In this document: positions 1 to 10,760 of the stretch, one piece after another
Numbering within the stretch: position 1 is the first letter of the stretch
Layout of the letters: each line of letters begins with the position of its first letter
Assembly (NCBI GenBank): GCA_049999765.1
Contig: JBNGIQ010008739.1
Location: 1 to 44,317, forward strand
Origin: Phaeoceros laevis
Taxonomy: Eukaryota; Anthocerotophyta; Anthocerotopsida; Notothyladales
Reading direction: 5' to 3'
DNA: 44,317 bases
Position numbers and translations under genes: made by a program
Notes under the pieces: generated by a model
The model's database searches: none
Told to the model about the DNA's origin: nothing
What the model saw: only the letters and a program-made list of their open reading frames with translations

Positions 1-21
1 GTCATCACGGAAAAATGGTCA

Positions 22-52
22 CCCGGGCCGGTTAGTAGTTAACTGGCCCGGG
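22..52. repeat. GC-rich hairpin, left copy
   Basis: Starts CCCGGGCC and ends GGCCCGGG, with the arms extending inward through GGTTA/TAACT. A sister hairpin lies at 1454-1484 in the same orientation, and the flanking gaaaaccagcct sequence is also shared. Confidence 0.6.
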
Positions 53-83
53 CGACCACATGGAAAACCAGCCTAACTCCGGA

Positions 84-143
84 GTCACGACAAGCACCTG
101 CAATCGGCCGGTCTAACTCACGAGTCGTGACAAGCACCTGCAA
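84..143. repeat. Two-copy ~40-bp tandem repeat
   Basis: The motif gacaagcacctgcaa occurs at the ends of two consecutive units (about 89-103 and 129-143). Each is preceded by a related gtc(a/g)(c/t) sequence, giving a period of about 40 bp. Confidence 0.5.
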
Positions 144-314
144 CCCGGTGCAGCCTAAAAATAAGGCGATTTTTGGACAACCCATTAGAAATATACTGGG
201 GTTATTTTTATTGAGGTGTATATTTTCGCCGGGAGATAAACCACCCTTAAAGGAAACCGGCTCCTTATTAAGCTCGCGCTCGCCTCGGGATTATCCGCGT
301 AATCCTAGCTCTAA

Positions 315-1070
315 TTAGTTACAGGGCACCGGGTAGCGCATTATGCCCCACCGGGTAGCACATAATGTGCTACCGGGTGGGGCATAATGTGTTATCCGGT
401 GCACACACCGACTCATTTCTTGTTCCTCTTTCGCGCCCTCGGCTTCCAACAACCACACCTCCCGGCTACCGCCGGTCGGTGTGGGGGCTATGGTTGTTGC
501 CTCCACGATTGGAGCTGACTCATTTAAGAAACCTACTGGCAAAGATATTTCTGGTGCTCTCGGTGATGAACCTATCAACGTGGCAGAAATATTTGGCAAT
601 CCGAGCTTATCCCTAATTGCTACAAGCGGGCTTTTAGCTGAAACTTGCGGCAAGCTGGCATTAGAAAATCCCCTAGAATGATCCCTGTACAATGCACATT
701 GTGTTAAAGTCTCAACATCTGATGAAGCTGCGATCTCACCTCCTTCCACAAGTGAGACACCATATTCCGACACAGGCATGTATTCAGGAGGTCTGTTGGT
801 AATATCGTGAAGCACTGTCCTCCTAGCAGCCTCCTCAGCCATCCGTTTCTCAATTGCAGCCATAAGCTTCAACCTGTGATTGTGATCAATGCATTTTGTG
901 GATCTCTGTCTTGGACGAGACGCCTTTGTGCAAGGGCGCTTTCTGACAACAAATCCATCGACTTCGGCAATTCCCGACGGGTTCCCTGAGTGAGGAACAA
1001 TAACTCGCTTGATCAGAATATTCTTCTTATCCATTGTGCTAGGGGGAGTAAGCCAATGCTGCTGTACCAC
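315..1070 (-). CDS. Unidentified ORF with a destruction-box motif
   Basis: A 251-codon open frame, with a second Met at codon 13. I do not recognise the family. The N-terminal third is basic (about residues 15-60) and precedes a charged helical stretch. Residues 84-92 (nt 795-821) read RTVLHDITN, which fits the complete APC/C destruction box RxxLxxIxN found in mitotic cyclins and other degraded cell-cycle proteins. The C-terminal ~27 codons run into the palindrome at 326-402, so the frame is probably a captured or truncated gene fragment rather than an intact gene. No convincing intron signals were identified. It could also be a chance open frame, although the basic/helical composition and precise motif argue for real coding ancestry. 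Confidence 0.35.
   Translation of the reverse strand: MVQQHWLTPPSTMDKKNILIKRVIVPHSGNPSGIAEVDGFVVRKRPCTKASRPRQRSTKCIDHNHRLKLMAAIEKRMAEEAARRTVLHDITNRPPEYMPVSEYGVSLVEGGEIAASSDVETLTQCALYRDHSRGFSNASLPQVSAKSPLVAIRDKLGLPNISATLIGSSPRAPEISLPVGFLNESAPIVEATTIAPTPTGGSREVWLLEAEGAKEEQEMSRCVHRITHYAPPGSTLCATRWGIMRYPVPCN
326..402. repeat. Near-perfect 77-bp palindrome
   Basis: GCACCGGGTAGCGCATTATG on the left pairs with the complementary arm ending in ATCCGGTGC on the right, folding around CACATAATGTG near position 364. A few mismatches and one single-base bulge are visible. The last ~27 codons of the minus-strand ORF at 315-1070 are written in this palindrome, so the ORF's C-terminus is unlikely to be an original protein end. 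Confidence 0.7.
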
Positions 1071-1213
1071 GCAAGATTACATGGCCCTCAACAACAGCGC
1101 GGGATCAGCGAAAATTGAGCTCAGCGAAGTTCGAGCTCAGCGAGATCACACGGTGCGAGATCACGCACAACTGAGGCTCACGCGAGCTTCATAACTACCC
1201 GGTTTCCTTTAAG

Positions 1214-1291
1214 TATGTTAAAAGGAACTCGGTCGCACCGGGTTCTGCATTACCGCATAACCCGGTGCTCCCGGGTTCCTTTTAACATACT
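1214..1291. repeat. Near-perfect 78-bp palindrome
   Basis: GTATGTTAAAAGGAAC on the left is matched by GTTCCTTTTAACATAC on the right, with GCACCGGGTT/AACCCGGTGC as an inner paired block and an imperfect ~14-base centre. It shares the CACCGGGT core with the palindrome at 326-402. Confidence 0.7.
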
Positions 1292-1453
1292 CGTTATGAC
1301 AACCCCATGTAGACGGTAATACGGTTTTCTATAGACGTGGCGTCGCGGATGCACGCATACATTCGTGCAATTGTATATCATTCACGTACGACCGGGTCAC
1401 TTGCGTGTACCCTTACCCGGCACTCCCCAAATGGGTTCTGCATAGAAAAAAAA

Positions 1454-1484
1454 CCCGGGCCGCTCATGAGATCACCGGCCCGGG
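1454..1484. repeat. GC-rich hairpin, right copy
   Basis: Second copy of the CCCGGGCC...GGCCCGGG hairpin seen at 22-52, again followed by gaaaaccagcct. The central loop sequence differs between the copies. Confidence 0.6.
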
Positions 1485-1952
1485 CGTGCACATTGAAAAC
1501 CAGCCTTGGGCGCGGGAGTTCGGGCACACTTTTTTGAGGACAAAAGTCTACGAAGCCCCTAGACTACCCCTAGACGACTAGACTAGGTACATGGAAAGCG
1601 GCCCTAAGCAATAACACAAGCAGTCGATACAGGGTATGACGTGGCAAGTTTTCAAATGTGAAACCAACCTTAGGGTTTATGCTCGGCCATGCCTTGCTCT
1701 GTCTATCGGCCTCCATGCCACGCAAAAGTGTCCACGATGGAGGTATTGCGAGTGCAATCTGTCCCCGACGTGCAATTTGGAAGGAGCCAGCACCAGTACC
1801 AGTTTGCTGTCCAGCACCAGTACCAGGATTCTCATTGTAGATGGCCCCCCTCCACGTCGAGGTGTGGAGTGTCCCTGAGCACTTCGCTGGTTTCTCGCAA
1901 ATGCCAGTCCGCGAGAGCTGCCTGGCAGCCTCACATGAGAGATTTCGGGCTA

Positions 1953-4514
1953 ATGGCAGGACTGGGGATGAATTGTATGGAAGCTGTTTCAAGCCACCAG
2001 GCCTCTAGGCGAACCCACAGATTTAGCTGTCAAGCTGTGGCTGACCTGCCTGAACGATTTGGTGACAAGGATGATCTCGACTATGTTGAGGACAAACTTA
2101 GACGGTTCGCGACAGCAATGGTAAAGAATGATGGACGAACGGCTCAAGAAATTCTGCAGGACATGAGGTGTTGTTCTATCGGCGTATGCCATTGGTCGTG
2201 AATTGCACAAATGCGCCCTTGAGCTGAAAAATCCAGCAGTAGGTTCATGTCTTAGTCTGAAAACTTGTGCAGGGACATCTTCTCAGCAGAGGAAATGAAC
2301 GATGTTGAGGGCATGTTGGAGAATGCCAGTGAGTTGGAACGTGAGCTGCAGGAGCTGTCGGATGCAATTCTGAAAATGATCGATGAAGGCGATGAAGAAA
2401 CAGCCCGCGCTCTTCTTGAAGCCAACTACGAGGCCGTGACAGAGCAACTGGAAATGGGAATCGAAGGTGTTGAGCAGGCAGCTATGCTAGACACTTTAGC
2501 ACAGCTTCGTATGAGCCTTCGCGACTTTGAAGGAATAGAGGATCTTCTTGATCAGGTTGGCTGCTGTTTGATTAAATGCTCGAAGAATTGCACCTTCTAG
2601 AAGGAAGAAAACAAGGGAAGTGCTGGATTGCTTGTTCACTAAATCTGAGGCAGTTCAATCAGCAGCTCGTTCTCACTCTCTTGGCGGTTTTGCTCACAGA
2701 TAAAGCAGTTGGCTGATAAAATAGACGAGGGTCCGGGCCCCCAGCCTCTGCTGGACACAATTCTTGACAACCTAGCCAGCATGTACACGGCCATTGGAAG
2801 GCCAGAAGATGCACTGCCATTGTTTAGACGCAGCATAGAGATTCAAGAAGACTTACTGGGTGAGCCATGGGATAAGACTTTATCATGTCTGTTGTCATTT
2901 GAGAGGAAACTGCACAGTTAGTTTCCGGTTTTTTTATGCTTTTGATGGTTGCTGCTGTTGGTCGTCTTTTGCTGTCCTTTTTCGCTGTCCGTTTTGTGAC
3001 ACGAATGTACCTCAAGGCAACTAACCCTGAAGCCTAAAGCTTTGTACAGGCAGTGACAGTCCTCTTCTGGTGAAGACATTGTTGGGATTGGCAGCTGCCT
3101 ATCACGAGATTGAAGCCCTTAGCAGAAGTATCGAAGTTTATAGAAGAATACTGCGCATTCTTGAAAATCACAAGGGCACAGAAGATGAGGCTTTAGCTGT
3201 CCCCCTCACACATCTTGGGCACGTGTATCTAGAGGCTGGCAAATTAGATGAGGCTGAGGTTTCAATGAGGAGGTTGGTAGTCTCTACTTTTTCTTCAGCT
3301 GCTTTGTGTGGCCTGCCGTCAGATGTGTAAGACCGTTTCTGATGTGTTTTCTAAATACACAGGGCACTAGATATAGTGACTAAATTGCATGGTGAAGGTG
3401 ACGGACGTGTTGGTATAGCAATTTGTGCCCTGGCAAAAGCACAATGTGCCAAAGGTACAAATGTTCATATTTTGCCGACTGCTTCTACTGGATGCTCGTC
3501 TGGTTTGGATTGTGACCGAAGTGATCATGGATTTTGGCTTTAAGCATGCTCAGCTGCAAACTTTGAGAACAGTTCTGTCTTTTGGGTTCAGGTCAAGTTG
3601 AGGATGCAATTGACCTGTTCAAAAAGGGTTTGAACATCCTAAAAAGCTCCACCCCTCTGGAGGATCCGTCAGTGGAGACTGTTAGGACGGATCTAGCTGA
3701 GCTTCTCAATTATCTTGGAAGGTGAAGTACAAGTTTTGTGATGTGCTGTAGTGATACATGTATGTGAAATTTAGTCTTCGTTGTGGCTATGGATCCTCTT
3801 CTAGACTGTTACTTGCGGAACTGAATATGTGGGCATTCGTTTGCAAGCAGAGATGAAGAAGCGCAAGAGCTGTGGGCTGAGAATTTGCAAATTTCTGAGC
3901 GGACCTATGGTCCAGACGACTCTCGAGTTGTTCCACATCTCCAGAACTTAGCAACTTCTTATGCTAATTCGGGTGATTTTGAGAAGTGTGTTCCTTTGCT
4001 CCAAAGATCACTCAAAGTGGTGGTAGACACCTTCGGCCCAGATTCTCAAGAAAGCTCTGTTCCTCTAGAACTTCTGGCTACAGCACTCCACCATCTTGAA
4101 AGGGATAAAGAAGCGGAACCACTTGCTCGAAAAGCTTTACAGATTAGGGAGAGTGCCTTTGGGAAGCATGACCCTGTAGTTGGTAAGCAACTCATCGTCA
4201 TGATCTTCAGCTTACGTGAAATGCTCGTCATTTGAGTTTGCCTAATGCAGTGTTTCTGTGCAGGTGAGTCATGTAACTGTCTTGCCTCAATACTTCATTC
4301 CATGGAGAAAAACAGTGAGGCTGAACATCTGATGAAGCGTGTCTTGGCAATTCAAGAGAAGGAGCTTGGCCAAGACAGCCCCGAAGTTGGTCTTACGTTA
4401 GAGTTGATAATAATGCTCCTCGACGCTCAAGGGAAGACTTCTGAGATAGAACCCCTTGCTCAAAAAGCACGGAGGATCCACATACGGGCCGGCGCTCAAT
4501 TGTCGTCATCATAA
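1953..4514 (+). CDS. TPR protein, kinesin-light-chain-like, possibly plastid-targeted
   Basis: Eight exons join in frame: 1953-2167, 2273-2555, 2700-2859, 3050-3272, 3363-3454, 3592-3721, 3851-4182 and 4264-4514, giving 561 residues. All introns are GT-AG and 81-190 bp. From about residue 170 the protein is built from kinesin-light-chain-type tetratricopeptide units of ~42 residues, recognisable from phrases such as LASMYTAIGRPEDALPLFRR, HLGHVYLEAGKLDEAE and LAxSYANSGDFEKCVPLLQR. TPR arrays are helical scaffolds for protein-protein contacts. The chosen Met (1953) begins a Ser/His/Arg-rich, acid-poor stretch ending near FSCQA that looks like a chloroplast transit peptide. In-frame Mets further upstream (1689, 1740) exist but precede unlikely protein sequence. 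Residues ~30-170 are acidic and helical without a recognised domain. The partner and exact role are unknown. Confidence 0.85.
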
Positions 4515-5140
4515 GGCATTGTGGTAGCAGCTAAGCAAAGGCGGACTACTTACAATGATTGCGCGATTATCAGGATTGGTCTAATCATGCCTGCATGTTC
4601 TCAAATGGGCCGAGCTGGGGGAGTTCCCGAAGCAATGCAAGCCGCATCTATTTCTCCAGCAAACAGGCAAAGGGCCTCTGCGGTCCCTCAGAGTGGATTC
4701 CAGGTCAAGATGCCCACTCAGGTCGTTGATAAACTTGAGTAGCGTATCAAACTCCATCTGCTCGACCATTATTTTACGACGATGGCGTTTCAGCTGTGCA
4801 ACGCTCATATGGAGATGAAAATGCTCCGTCCAGTGCTGGCTCCAAAATACTTCGCAATTTCTCAAAGACGCAGCACATTTTGGTAATCAAACTCTCTGCA
4901 GTTGAAACTCTGTACAGTACAATACAATCAGCAACATCGAATTTAAAGGCAGATACAAGCATGGTAGAGGCAGACTGAAACCTTACCTTTTGTAGTGAAT
5001 CATGAAAACAAAAAAAGTGGTACTCCACTTGCTTGAAGTAGCTATGTAGTGGTGCATAGACAAGCTGTGTACCAGCTGCAAACAGACTCTTCTCTTCTAT
5101 GACTATCAGACAGGTGAAAATTTGACAGCAATATCAAACG
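4515..5140. other. Downstream region of the TPR gene, nothing resolved
   Basis: No ORF here has convincing protein character. The stretch probably contains the 3' UTR of the TPR gene and the 3' end of the minus-strand transcription unit proposed at 5143-7123. Confidence 0.4.
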
Positions 5141-5142
5141 AC

Positions 5143-7123
5143 TCACCGCCCTATTGACCTGTCAGAGCACAACAGGACTAACATGTTCCTTGCTGTGAGA
5201 AGTTGCTCTAGAAGCCTAATCTTGGGACTGTCATCCCCATCATCTGCATCCTCACATAGAAGCTCTAGTCGAGACCTCGAGCTTGAGATAATATCATCCA
5301 GTAAAAAAGGGAAAAGAACTTTCACAATTCAAAGACGGCCCGTTTCAGTATGTGCCAAAACAAAAAGGTCCTGCACATATGAAGAATAACTTGACGTATG
5401 CAACGACTCGAGATAAATGTTGGTTTGTGTACCCAACAGCTCGAGCACTTACAGTCCCACTCAGATTAAGAAGACCATCCACCTTCCGACCATTACAACA
5501 CCTGGAACAACAACCTCATGGCGACATTCTAGACAGACAAATAGCAGCTTCCAAGTTGTCACCCACGTAATCTGATCCACAGGGTGCACAAAGAGTTCCA
5601 GCCTAAGGACAGATCTTTCACCTTGTGTTTGATTACTGATATCCAATGGGAGAAGCAGACCAACTGAATGAGGCTTGTCTCTACTACAGTCCAAACGCAC
5701 ATCTATCCAGATCGGCCTGCAATATCCGAATAGTGATCAGAGGAAGGTTATGCAAGCGGCCCTCTTAGAATGCCCAACGTCAAACATTCCAGAACGACTG
5801 GAGATATTAGGATTACTTGCAACAGCAGGTTGGTACAGACATACTAGAAGACCATTTAGTAAGGCCTTGGCAGCCTTCAGGCGTGTAGCCTCTAGTGAAA
5901 TGGAATCTAAAATGGTATCCTTCAATGTTTTGCGTGCCTGCTTGCCTGCTTGCCTTCTTGCGTCACTGGTATCCTGTCCCAAAGCAACATTTCGTTTTAT
6001 AACCCATAGGTAATCCATATCTACTGATGAACAACAAGGTAGGTTCAGACACAGAACGACGATACCTCTAAGAGGTTCCCAGGTTGCAAAAGATACCTGA
6101 AGTTAAACCGATACGATCCTGAGAAATACTGCAAGTTTGCTCCTAAGATTTTTTGCAGCTTCCATTCACAGGGTCTGAGCATGGTTGAGAAAATCTCAAC
6201 TCCAATGAACAGCTTCGGCACGACAACCTAGTCCACATTTCACCATTCTAATTGAGCTGGATGAGCAGAGCAGTGCAGGCAATGTAAAGTCCGTGAAACA
6301 TGTCAAAAAAATCCTCCATGAAGGTCAGGACAAGAAGTTCACCTTCTCGGGCTAGAAGAGATATGCAACAATAGCATGTCCATAATTTCACCTCCTTGCA
6401 ATTCTACGGACACCGACGCTGCCACTGCTCTGAGAACAAAGGCGACCAATAAGCAATTGTTTCCCTGTAATATGGGTTTTCGTCTCCTGCTCTTACTTTC
6501 ACATCACAAGCAGTATGTTGCACATAAGTCCAAGAGACTGTGGTCATGAACTACAGTTTCTTCGCTCCATACCATGCAGGCAATTGGAACAAAACACCGC
6601 TCACCTCCCAAAGCACTAACTGAGAGTTCTTAAACGCCCCCTCGGTGCAAAAGACGTAGATTCTTCCAACATGCATGCCTCCAATAAGCATCCTTGACAC
6701 CTGGATAAGACATGGCCACAGCATATTAATTTGAGGGACTCCTTTCTTCTACCGGTTCCACAGTAGCTAATTCGGACATCCAAACGGGCCTCACCTACCT
6801 GGCATGCCCTGCCACCCACTCGACATCAACCTGAATAGAGGAAGTGTCCACAGCAGGTTTCCCCTTGCCACCTTTCTGCTCCCCCCAGTACAGAGTTTCC
6901 GGGTCTCTTATCCATCGCTCTTTGTGGGGCTGGGATCAGGCAAAAACCAAATCCCGAGCCAACCCCAACTCCGAGCCTCTCTACAAGAAGCCCTACCTGC
7001 AACCACGATCACCTTTCAGACAAGAAACTCCTAATCACTGATAGATTGTCTCAAAATGCCTGTCCTGCATCCCACCTGAACAGAGTGGTCACACTCGGAC
7101 AGAGAGTACACAAATGACTCCAC
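5143..7123 (-). CDS. Unidentified multi-exon gene (exon-like stretches only)
   Basis: Several short minus-strand stretches have protein-like composition and good splice borders, but I could not assemble one frame. Candidates: 7076-7123 (16 codons, acceptor ATACAG, donor CAG/GTGGGA); 6799-6929 (contains WIRDPETLYWGEQ and an acidic tail, donor CCAG/GTAGGT); about 6677-6750 (Cys and Lys rich); 5845-5919 (25 codons, DTILDSISLEATRL..., donor CTA/GTATGT); about 5500-5610 (acceptor CCTTAG, contains CAPCGSDYVGDN); and 5159-5300 (acidic then leucine rich, donor GACAG/GTCAAT). The helical, leucine-rich character of the last pieces hints at a repeat protein. One candidate junction would imply an intron of only ~32 bp, and one frame is broken, so a pseudogene is possible. 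Family not recognised. Confidence 0.35.
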
Positions 7124-7452
7124 CTGTATCTCGAACAGGCTACAGCATGTCTAATTGAGGTTGAGTGAGCATGTGAAACGAACTTATAAATTTTGTGCGG
7201 GAAAACTTTTGCTTTTGGACTCCACGCATTGTTTATCCTGCGCAGCGTTGCATCCCACAGAATGGCAGCCGCAGCTGTGTCTGGCGCAGCCCGGGATGAT
7301 TGGCTTCCCGTTGCACTAATCTTGCCAGTTTATAATCACTGGTTAACTGCGATTTCCTGGCTGTATCACGAGATGGAGATGCACCTAAGGTGCTGTACAA
7401 ACTCCCGCCAAACTTGATACCGTCACCAAGCAGACTAGTCCCTTCATTCATA

Positions 7453-8261
7453 CTACGTTGGATAGTCTGAGTTGATTCCGAAAATGCGGACTCTGTGCAT
7501 ATTTGGGAACTTCGCAACCACCATAACAAAAACGGCGATTGTGTTTGGAATGAGCCAAGGCATTCGGTAGTCTGTCGTGTGAGATGCTATCAAGAACCTG
7601 CAGCTCCAGGCAGGACAAAGCAGGAGGTCAGCAATAGCTTGCTGGTTGCAACGAGAAATTTTGCTTCCGTCCAAGACAGGTGAAATTGCGAGGTACTTAC
7701 AGGACTACAGGTACTACTGTCAGAAACTTCCTGTTGCGAGTCAGCTGCCTCCCATCATCCACTTGCTCCCACCATGTCAACATACTGTACTGACCCTGAT
7801 CTTCCGCAAAAGGCGTTCCCTTCTTCCAATGGAAAAAGCGGTATGTAACCTGTTCGTGTGCACATGTGAATGTCAGCCAGTCTAGATTTTCAACGACAGC
7901 TACACTCTCCCTCTGCACCTCCTGCCAATTCTTCCCATGATACCCTAGAACAGAATTCTGAAGTAGAAAGTACGGGGTGTGAAGAACAGGACCAGACGAC
8001 AAGAGCTAAGGTGCGGAAACACCTCAACAGGGATTGCGCAGAGGAGAATGGAGGATGCATGCAAGCACTTACAACAGCGTGCGTGAGGTTGACTGCTGAC
8101 CAAGCCGTGCCCGCCGTGCATCCAAATACAGAGAGTATGAGCAGCCAGCAGAAAAAAGTGATGAGGATGTAGGTGGTCCACACGCCAGGATACAGGAACC
8201 AGGAAGTATTCTTGTTCAAATCCGGGGGAGGGACAGCCTTCACATACAGGTTCCCCACCAT
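7453..8261 (-). CDS. ORM1: ORM1-like (ORMDL) sphingolipid homeostasis protein
   Basis: Three exons, 8261-8073, 7849-7701 and 7597-7453, join to 160 residues, matching the ~157 of plant ORM proteins. Introns are GT-AG (223 and 103 bp). Diagnostic stretches are LYVKAVPPPDLNKNT, WFLYPGVWTTYILI, FFHWKKGTPFAEDQG, LTWWEQ, QLTRNRKFLTVVPVVL, ASHTTDYR and the C-terminal VVAKFPN-HRVRIFGIN. The four hydrophobic segments of the family are present. ORMDL proteins sit in the ER membrane, bind serine palmitoyltransferase and restrain sphingolipid synthesis. The start chosen (MVGNLYV) aligns with the usual plant start; an in-frame ATG at 8309 would add 16 residues, and one at 8333 a further 8. No break is seen, so it should be functional. 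Confidence 0.95.
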
Positions 8262-8569
8262 CGAAGCATCCTGCGTCGTTTGGAGCCTGTGCAGGAGCTT
8301 GTCGGCCATGGTAGGCTCACAATTCCGAATCAATTCTTATTACTACCGTGTGAACCCTACCTGGCCCTGTAAACCTTCACCCCTACATGCCCCCCATGTC
8401 GGTGATTTTCTCATCACCCTTATGCCAGTCTATCTTTTGCCATTCCGTGTGACTGCCGTTCCTTCCCCATGAAGCCGTGTGGCGTCCTGCGCACGTCGAA
8501 AACTACTCACACATTCATTCATCGGGTAGTTTACTTGGGGCTCAAAGGAGTATGATTAGAACACCCAAC

Positions 8570-8930
8570 TAAGCATCAGATTTAGCAAACGAAGTACACA
8601 GTTGACAAACCACATCCCAAGTTGGCAAACTAAGTACCAAGTTAGCGAACCACATACCAAGTTATCATACCCAATACCGGGTTAGCTAGCTAATCTAATC
8701 TAGGAAGTTAATTTACCAAACCAAGCAACCATGTGGTATACTAGGTTGTAGTTTCAGAAAACCAAGTACTTGGTTTGCTAAACTAAATACCAAAGTAGAC
8801 ACCAAGTACCTAGTACCAATCAAGTACTTGGTTTGACCAGGTTTGCCAAATCAACTATCAAGTAGAAACCAAGTAACTATCTAGTAAATCAAGTACTTGG
8901 TTTGCTAAACCAACTACCAAGTCCTGCCCA
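8570..8930. repeat. Degenerate array of caagtac/accaagt-type repeats
   Basis: Short related phrases recur in both orientations: aagttggcaaac, aagttagcgaacc, caagtacttggtttgctaaa (near 8762, 8820 and 8890), accaagtac and actaccaag. The word caagtacttg is itself palindromic. Period is irregular (10-60 bp). No gene lies here. Confidence 0.55.
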
Positions 8931-9551
8931 TGTCATGCTGACCACGTGGAGACTGTCCGGGCTGAGAAGACTTCTCCTATTTTGGGTCTCATCCATGCGC
9001 ATCCATGCGCATGTAAGAATATTGAAAAGGTCTGAGTACTTGTGGGATTGCACTAGTTTTGGTTTGTTTTCCCATATAAACATGGCTGCTGGGTGCCCAG
9101 CTGGTGGATCCATCTTGGTGTTGATCCACGGTGGATGGATGAATTTATCAAGAATTTTGGCCTGCTCTCCAATGGGCCCCTTCAGGTAGGACTTTTTCGG
9201 CCTCCAGCATTTCACCTGAATTAATACCATGTACAGCATTCCTGAACAATCAATGGACATGCCTGGTATGATAATGTAGGCCAGCCTGACTTGGAGCTCC
9301 ATTCTGCAGATTGGTGGCATGGGGAGCCAAGCCCTAGGTAGCCCTGGACCAGTAGTACTGGACCAGGTGCAGATGTTCTCAGGAAAGCTAAATATTGTGT
9401 GCTTTCCTAGTTTGAAGCTTGTGCAGATTGAGATGCTCACTTGCTCTATGCCGCCATAATTATGCACATGCCCTTCCTGAGGTGGTGTTGGATGCGAAAC
9501 TAGTTCAACACTTGGAATGAATGTGTTGATTGTCCTAAGTTCGTGAGGCAA
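8889..9551 (-). other. Open frame of 220 codons, not recognised
   Basis: An open minus-strand frame whose 3' end runs into the caagtac repeat array. Composition is rich in Pro, Ile and Trp without a recognisable domain. A short hydrophobic phrase near the middle (YIIIPGMSIDC) faintly recalls dUTPase motif 3, but the other dUTPase motifs are absent. Most likely part of degenerate repeat DNA; a captured exon cannot be excluded. Confidence 0.15.
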
Positions 9552-10444
9552 AGCGAACTTTCCATGACTTGGCAGCAGGATTTACAAATTTCTCATATAG
9601 CAGCTGATACAGAACTTCAATCTGAGGGACATTGAGTAATACATAAATGCTCCAACCCATTCTATATGCATGGTTAGTGGTGTGAGGTGAAACTTAAAAA
9701 CTGAAAAGTTCATTTGCATCTAGTAGAACCACACACATGTACAACGGATTGAAATCTGAGACACGCATCCTAGGCAAGCCTGTGCAGCATACTAGCTAAT
9801 ATCCTTTGAAGAATTCCTGAAGGAAAAAAAACCAAATAGCATACTCAGTATGGTCATCATTGTTAGAAATCAAGCTCCTCATGACGTTGATTATGTTATG
9901 TTGTGCTTATTCAAATATATAAAGAGCTAGGGCTTCTTGAGCCCTACGCCCCAATTTCACATGGTAGAGCTGAGGAGCGCCGGCAGCGATGGCGGCTGTG
10001 GCAAGGGGGTTTGTGGCTATGGCTGTGAGAGCATGAAGAGGGTTGGCGGCGCAAGCAAGAGAGGTGCACAGGGTGCAGCGCAAGGCGCAAGGTGAAGGCG
10101 CAGGAGGCGTGAGTGCAAGGAGCCCGCAATCCAGGCAGCCAGCGGGAAGTGCCCGCAGCTGCAAGAGGAGGTGACCAGGCCGCATTGGACCAGCAGGCCA
10201 GGTAGCGACCCCGTGGAGGCCATCGCAGCCAGCAGGAGGCGTTTGCAGCAGGCCGGACAGTAGTTGGAGGCAACTGCAGGCCGCGCGAGGCCGTGAAAGC
10301 TTGAGGAGAAGGGCCGGAGGCCCTGGTTGCTTGTGTGACAGGTCACTTCGACCTGGTGGAGCTCGTGGAGGAGCTGTGGCTGCGTGAGGAGGAGCCGTGA
10401 GAAGAGCTAGAGGCTCTAGGAGGGGGTGCAAACCCTTGAATGCT
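9552..10444. other. Non-coding repeat-like region before gap
   Basis: No gene seen. From about 10030 to 10440 the plus strand is purine-rich with many gcaggagg/ggcgcaag phrases, which keep the minus strand open by chance. No protein-like sequence was identified. Confidence 0.4.
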
Positions 10445-10544
10445 NNNNNNNNNNNNNNNNNNNNNNNNNNNNNNNNNNNNNNNNNNNNNNNNNNNNNNNN
10501 NNNNNNNNNNNNNNNNNNNNNNNNNNNNNNNNNNNNNNNNNNNN
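10445..10544. other. Assembly gap (100 N)
   Basis: Exactly 100 N. The 10 bases before the gap (cttgaatgct) are repeated immediately after it, which suggests that the two contig ends may overlap or that the gap sits in a tandem repeat. Confidence 0.95.
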
Positions 10545-10633
10545 CTTGAATGCTTGAGGAAGGGGCAGCAAGCCCAAAATTTGCATGAAGGAAGGCTAGA
10601 TTTGGCATTTGGTTGTGTTTCTTGTTCTTTGAA

Positions 10634-10760
10634 AGCTTGTGGAAGTGCTGGTGCTGTACAGCAAGAGGCACGCAACTGCATTCAGGAATTGTGGACAATT
10701 TAGGCTTGTGGAAGTGCTGGGGTTCTACAACTGCAGGGAGCTGCACTCAAAATTGTCAAA
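10634..10760. repeat. Two-copy ~70-bp direct repeat
   Basis: Units beginning gcttgtggaagtgctgg near 10634 and 10703 are followed by related sequence (tacag/caac...tgca...attgt). The second copy has diverged more. Confidence 0.5.

Larger units (their letters stand above)
20..1510. mobile_element. Putative non-autonomous element bounded by GC-rich hairpins
   Basis: Two related blocks frame this stretch. At 22-52 and at 1454-1484 a CCCGGGCC...GGCCCGGG hairpin is followed by cacat(g/t)gaaaaccagcct. Inside lie two further near-perfect hairpins (326-402 and 1214-1291) that share a CACCGGGT core, and between them an ORF on the minus strand. Repeated terminal blocks plus nested fold-back sequence suggest a non-autonomous element that has captured coding sequence. 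No transposase is present and no clear target-site duplication was found because the left edge is too close to the window start. An alternative is a local segmental duplication of a hairpin-rich sequence. Confidence 0.35.

Noticed and set aside
8889-9551. dUTPase-like domain in the minus-strand ORF
   Set aside because: Only one weak motif resembles the family, and the other four conserved motifs are missing.
9907-10746. 279-codon minus-strand frame spanning the 100-N gap
   Set aside because: It is open because of low-complexity purine-rich DNA and the N run; it has an Ala/Leu/Pro-rich sequence without domain character.
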